A stretch of DNA of 64,000 nt from Perkinsus olseni (lineage: Eukaryota > Perkinsozoa > Perkinsida > Perkinsidae): assembly GCA_013115135.1 (NCBI GenBank), contig JABANP010000035.1, positions 62,001 through 126,000 on the forward strand. The letters are read 5' to 3'. Shown here one piece after another: positions 60,582-64,000 of the stretch. A program made the position numbers and the translations under genes. The first letter of the stretch is position 1; each line of letters starts with the position of its first letter. The notes below the pieces were generated by a model. That model had not been told where the DNA came from. It ran no database searches and saw only the letters and a program-made list of their open reading frames with translations.

Positions 60582-61406
60582 ATGGAACTGCCTACATCGG
60601 AAAGGCCGCCCCGACCGAGAGGTCGGCCGCGCAGAATCAGACGGTCAGGTGAAAAAGTCGTGAAAACAGAGGGGAGACAACCGAGTCAACCGCGGCGATC
60701 AGACCGTGTCAAGAACATGGGCGAAAATTTCGCGACAAGTGCCCGCCGCCGGAAGGGGTCATCCGTTTTGGCGAAGGGCAGCTCAAAGTCCCACCCGAAG
60801 AACCACTGGTTCCGTGGTAATCCCGGGGCGGTTGAGCGAGGTGCTAAAGTGGGACAAAAGTGTCAAGTCTGTCTCGAGCGGAAACAAGGGAAAGGGCGGG
60901 TAGGCAAGTCAGTGACGTGTACCAACATGATCTCGGTGCTGCAGGTACTTGAATGCAGCTCCTGTGGGTTTCGATGTCACCAAAAGTGTACTTTCCCTAA
61001 ACTGAAGTCTTCGGTCAAACAAGGCAATTGGTGGGGCTGGATTTGTGGAGGCTGTGCGCAGGAAAGTTACTGGCGGTGCGAACTGCCCGTCCACTACGAT
61101 AATTGCCTGGAATGCGGCAAATCCGGCAATGACGGGTCGCCCTATAGTCTTTGCCTCGGGCTTTGCCCTAAGCGGATAATTTCCGCGTGTGTATTTCCGA
61201 AACACGGAGTGGCTCGAGCCATCAATCGGTTCACTCTCGAATCCTCGGTAACGAAAACTGCTGAGTGGAGATGTTGTGGAGATACAAGCCTCGGTCCGTG
61301 CTCAGTGCCAGAAGGAATTCTTATCATGTCCTCAATCCGGCTTGTGCCGGGGGATAACTTATTCGCTTCGCTCTCGACCTCGCAGCGTTGCGTTGAAGAC
61401 TGCTGA
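60582..61406 (+). CDS. PHD-finger protein with AT-hook-like N terminus, copy 1
   Basis: The frame opens at 60582 (MELPTSERPPRPRGRPRRIR), with an AT-hook core (PRGRPRR) and a very basic leader. A PHD finger (C4HC3) follows: CQVC at about 60870, then after removing a probable intron (GTAGGC...CTGCAG, 60900-60944) VLECSSCGFRCHQKCTFP, and WICGGCAQE. A second zinc-binding unit begins CLECGKSGNDG at about 61110 and is cut by a further intron. The stop at 61404 may only mark an unspliced frame. PHD fingers usually read histone H3 tails, and the AT-hook fits DNA binding in chromatin. A near-identical arrangement repeats at 61695-62360, so both may be one gene with tandem modules. Confidence 0.6.
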   Translation: MELPTSERPPRPRGRPRRIRRSGEKVVKTEGRQPSQPRRSDRVKNMGENFATSARRRKGSSVLAKGSSKSHPKNHWFRGNPGAVERGAKVGQKCQVCLERKQGKGRVGKSVTCTNMISVLQVLECSSCGFRCHQKCTFPKLKSSVKQGNWWGWICGGCAQESYWRCELPVHYDNCLECGKSGNDGSPYSLCLGLCPKRIISACVFPKHGVARAINRFTLESSVTKTAEWRCCGDTSLGPCSVPEGILIMSSIRLVPGDNLFASLSTSQRCVEDC

Positions 61407-61694
61407 TAGATGATGCTCATGGCAGCTTGCGTTTCAATGGCACTACCCAGCTGAACTTACCTTGAAGAGAGGCATTGCCAAGATTCTTGTTGCGGTATCG
61501 CCCGAACTGGTACTAGCGGACCTCATGAGCCTCGAGAATCACCAGTGTCTAGTCTGACCGTCTTCTCTTATCATGAGTTGCGTTGGCAAACTGTTGCAGA
61601 AGGGAGATCCCACGCGAGGAGCTGAGATGCAGCCTCTTTCAATCAAGACCGGTCCGAACCTTTCCTTGCTAACTAGGGTGGTCATTGTTAAGCA

Positions 61695-62360
61695 ATGGCC
61701 ATCAGCCGCGCGCAGTCTTCCGCAGATTCGATGGGACGAGGTGGAAGAGCCTTCGGATGTCAGCGTTGCTTGGGATTGACCGAACATGAGTGCCCCGTGG
61801 TAATGGAACCTCTTGTTTCTTTTCTGTCGGCAGAGACCCTTTCTCAGGTTCTTCGTTGTCACGGATGCGGATTCCGATGTCACCCCCAATGCACGTATCC
61901 TCCACTCCGGTGCAATCCTCGGAGGTTACGGCATTGGATGTGCGAGGCATGCGCTCAAGAGCGGCATGCGAAGAGCAAAGTGACCATGCACTATAATTAC
62001 TGTGTCGTCTGCGGGAGTGGCGGTGACCTGATCAACAAGTGCGCCACCTGCCGGCATGCGGTAAAAGAGCCCGGGAATCGCAGGCTCTGACGAGTTGCGC
62101 ACTTACGAACATCGGAACAACGTCGGATTCTTGCTGTTCTTTCTCAGTCTCATGCTGATTGCGAGTCTCTTCATCACGGCCGATGTACATTATGTGCAAG
62201 GAATATGAGCGTTCACACTAAGAGACTCGACTTGGTACGTCCTGTAGCGGGAGGGAAAACCCGGGTCGCGGTTTTTCGAACAGGCTCGGAGATCAGGGGC
62301 TCCAGCTGGGTCGAATGGATGTCTTCTGTAGCTCTTACAGAATTTCCCGTGGACACCTGA
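61695..62360 (+). CDS. PHD-finger module, copy 2
   Basis: Begins in the frame opening at 61695 (MAISRAQSSADSMGRG) with CQRCLGLTEHECP, a probable intron (GTGGTAATGG...TCTCAG, 61796-61849), then VLRCHGCGFRCHPQCTYP and WMCEACAQERH, completing one C4HC3 PHD finger. A second one begins YNYCVVCGSGGDLINKCATC (about 61993-62052); after an intron ending CAG near 62146 the frame continues SHADCESLHHGRCTLCARN and runs to TGA at 62358 (end FPVDT). The module aligns with copy 1 residue for residue around FRCHxxCTxP and CAQE, and the intron before VL[ER]C is at the same phase-0 position in both, so this is a tandem duplication of a split module. Whether it is a separate gene is not known. Confidence 0.55.
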
Positions 62361-63032
62361 GCTGCCCCGAATCCGCTCACGTTCTCAGTATAACTGGGCC
62401 CTAATCATCGCTCGGCAGAGGGACGGGAAGTGCCCGTCATTCAAGGGAAGCGGATTGAGTGGGATTCCAGTGGTACCAAGGTGTTGCGCCAATCAATATG
62501 GGCAACTAGTGAGATAGTCCATGCCCTCACAGAGAAAACTGCTTGTCACCAGAGGAGGTAGATCATTGCTGTTGCGCTGCTCGATGAATCAACGATCACC
62601 GAGTTTCATTTCCCCAAGGTTCCATCGTTCGCCTCCGAGGCCGCTTCGACCGTGCGATGGCTGAGTCGGCATGCGGAGCTGCTACTGACGAGACTAAGGA
62701 GCGCCCTCCTCGAAGAGTTATGGAGCTTTTCGAGGACGGGTTGCCGTGGGACAGATGGAAATGCATTCTGAGGTACACCCATGCATGATGCGGTCGCGTT
62801 TGGCACAAATTGTGCATGCGTGCTGCACATCCTACCAAATTTCCCGTGTGCATGAAGTTCAGATTAGGCATTGCCTAAACCGGATCCGGCCGGAGATTGC
62901 ATAACTTAGGCCAGTCGGACTGGCCGATACGGTTCGATGCGGGCATTGATTCAGTTGAATGGCAATGGACAGGCAGCCTGTCACAGGCTAGACAAGTTGG
63001 CGGCTGTGCCATCATGGCACGACCCCGTTGGT

Positions 63033-63129
63033 ATAACTCTAACGACGAGCATGATCCTCGGAGGATCTTGCTCGCCACGAGGCCGCTACACTGTAGCAGA
63101 AATCGCCTCATGAGATTACGTTAGAGTTA
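63033..63129. repeat. Nested inverted repeat, possible small MITE-like element
   Basis: TAACTCTAACG (63033-63043) and its reverse complement CGTTAGAGTTA (63119-63129) bracket about 75 bp. Directly inside lies a strong hairpin (about 63045-63073): CGAGCA and GATCCTC pair with GAGGATC and TGCTCG, with one T/T mismatch. No coding sequence or clear target-site duplication. Confidence 0.45.
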
Positions 63130-63135
63130 ATCAAT

Positions 63136-63236
63136 CCGGACAGTCCGGTCCGGGTAATCCGGGCGGACGCCGGATTCTAGCCGGAGTCCTCGGACCGGTC
63201 CGTTCCGTTTTTTCACCGGACCGGACCGGACGCGCA
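63136..63236. repeat. CCGGA-rich low-complexity block
   Basis: The words CCGGAC, TCCGG and CGGACCGG recur about ten times in both orientations within 100 bp (for example ACCGGACCGGACCGGAC near 63216), giving many overlapping self-complementary sequences. Confidence 0.55.
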
Positions 63237-64000
63237 CTTCTTGGCCTAATAGGCAAACGTCGGGAATGAGCCGTTATTTTTCCAGCTCTTGGGCCAATCG
63301 CTGTCGGTCCTACGGGGTTTCGATAGCGGAATCCCGCCTTGGTTCGAAGAATTAGCATCACCGCAATGCAACTGCAATGCAGTCACTGCATGCGTCGAAT
63401 ATGACAGAAGTTAAAGGCTGGTTAATACACAGCACGGCGTCTCCGGTAGTGGACGGGAAAGTGCGGTGGCTCGAGCGATCATGGAACTACCACAGCCAGC
63501 AACAAGCCTCACGAGTCTGTGGCTATTGGAGCTTGGATCAACTATTCTGTGGCGAGCTGAGGACGATGGAGCACGTTAGCCATCTTACGCCACCAGAGCT
63601 GCGCCCTCAGATTTTTGCTGCCCGACTTCAACAACACTGCCATCAAGCCACCCTTGCGAGGTATTTGCGCTCCGCTCTCAACCCTGCCTGCACATTGACC
63701 TCTGCATGAGGATTCAGACTGCTGATCCGAATAACTTGACCGATTACTACCTCCTGAAGAGAAAGGCTCGAAACATCGCGGTACTTTCAATCTTCTCTTC
63801 TTGCTTGCCTTCGTGTTGGCCGGGCACTGTGGGGGACGATGATATTAAATATCAAATATTACCAGGCGAGCCTTCTCTGCGTATTACTCGTTGCAGCTCA
63901 GTCATTGATATGTCATATCATTGATCGCTTAATAGGTTCCATAACGACGATCATATTAGTAAGGATCTACTCAGTGTGACTGATCTCGGTGTACTGGTGG

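Larger units (their letters stand above)
62361..64000. other. Non-coding end of window
   Basis: Short frames such as 63377-63709 (plus) resemble nothing. The stretch 62885-63240 is unusually rich in palindromes and CCGGA words; see the separate entries. Confidence 0.4.

Noticed and set aside
63377..63709. 110-codon frame near the window end
   Set aside because: No motif, no homologue recalled, and a competing frame of 82 codons on the other strand; chance is sufficient.

Overview
The window looks like nuclear DNA of a flagellated, free-swimming or spore-forming alveolate protist, most likely a perkinsid (Perkinsus) or a close relative. This is inferred from several features together: many short GT-AG introns (mostly 40-80 bp), balanced base composition, an intraflagellar-transport gene, a short voltage-gated cation channel with EF hands, an ADP-type glucokinase and an ankyrin-fused large NAD-glutamate dehydrogenase. 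No search was run, so the genus is an inference. There is no sign of bacterial gene organisation.

Genes lie in three long same-strand blocks. Block 1 (+, 1-26.8 kb): 3' part of a P4-ATPase flippase; xanthine dehydrogenase (about 35 exons); an unrecognised single-pass membrane protein; a WDR53-like WD40 protein; a coiled-coil protein with tandem GAF-like domains; ADP-dependent glucokinase; an SLC25 mitochondrial carrier of the folate/FAD type; a G-patch-like nuclear protein; a zincin-like protein with HEALH. Block 2 (-, 27.1-51.2 kb): IFT122; an MFS hexose transporter; a SANT/Myb protein; ankyrin-NAD-GDH; a DDX5/DBP2-type DEAD-box helicase; a small acidic protein; the voltage-gated channel; a TM9SF nonaspanin. 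Block 3 (+, 51.7-62.4 kb): an HDAC6-type ZnF-UBP reading straight into a SIRT2-class sirtuin with a long tail ending in CCHC knuckles; a FetB/ALS3-type UPF0014 membrane protein; choline dehydrogenase; a duplicated PHD-finger protein. The last 1.6 kb is non-coding and rich in palindromes.

Two things stand out. First, the ZnF-UBP exons and the sirtuin exons join in phase across a 143-bp intron, suggesting a single protein that recreates the HDAC6 pairing (ubiquitin-tail-binding finger plus cytoplasmic deacetylase) with a class III instead of a class II enzyme, and adds helical repeats and zinc knuckles. Second, six interruptions of otherwise conserved frames (three in GDH, one each in the MFS transporter, the helicase and the FetB-like protein) are all repaired by skipping exactly one base. 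All sit at runs of three or four identical bases, next to CC or GG. They are either homopolymer over-calls in the assembly or +1 ribosomal frameshifting, and this must be settled before the genes are called pseudogenes.

Intron density is very uneven: xanthine dehydrogenase, IFT122 and TM9SF are heavily interrupted, whereas the flippase part, GDH, MFS transporter and FetB-like gene show no introns. Exon limits below were derived by hand from conserved protein frames plus GT/AG signals; those for xanthine dehydrogenase and the sirtuin are the most reliable.
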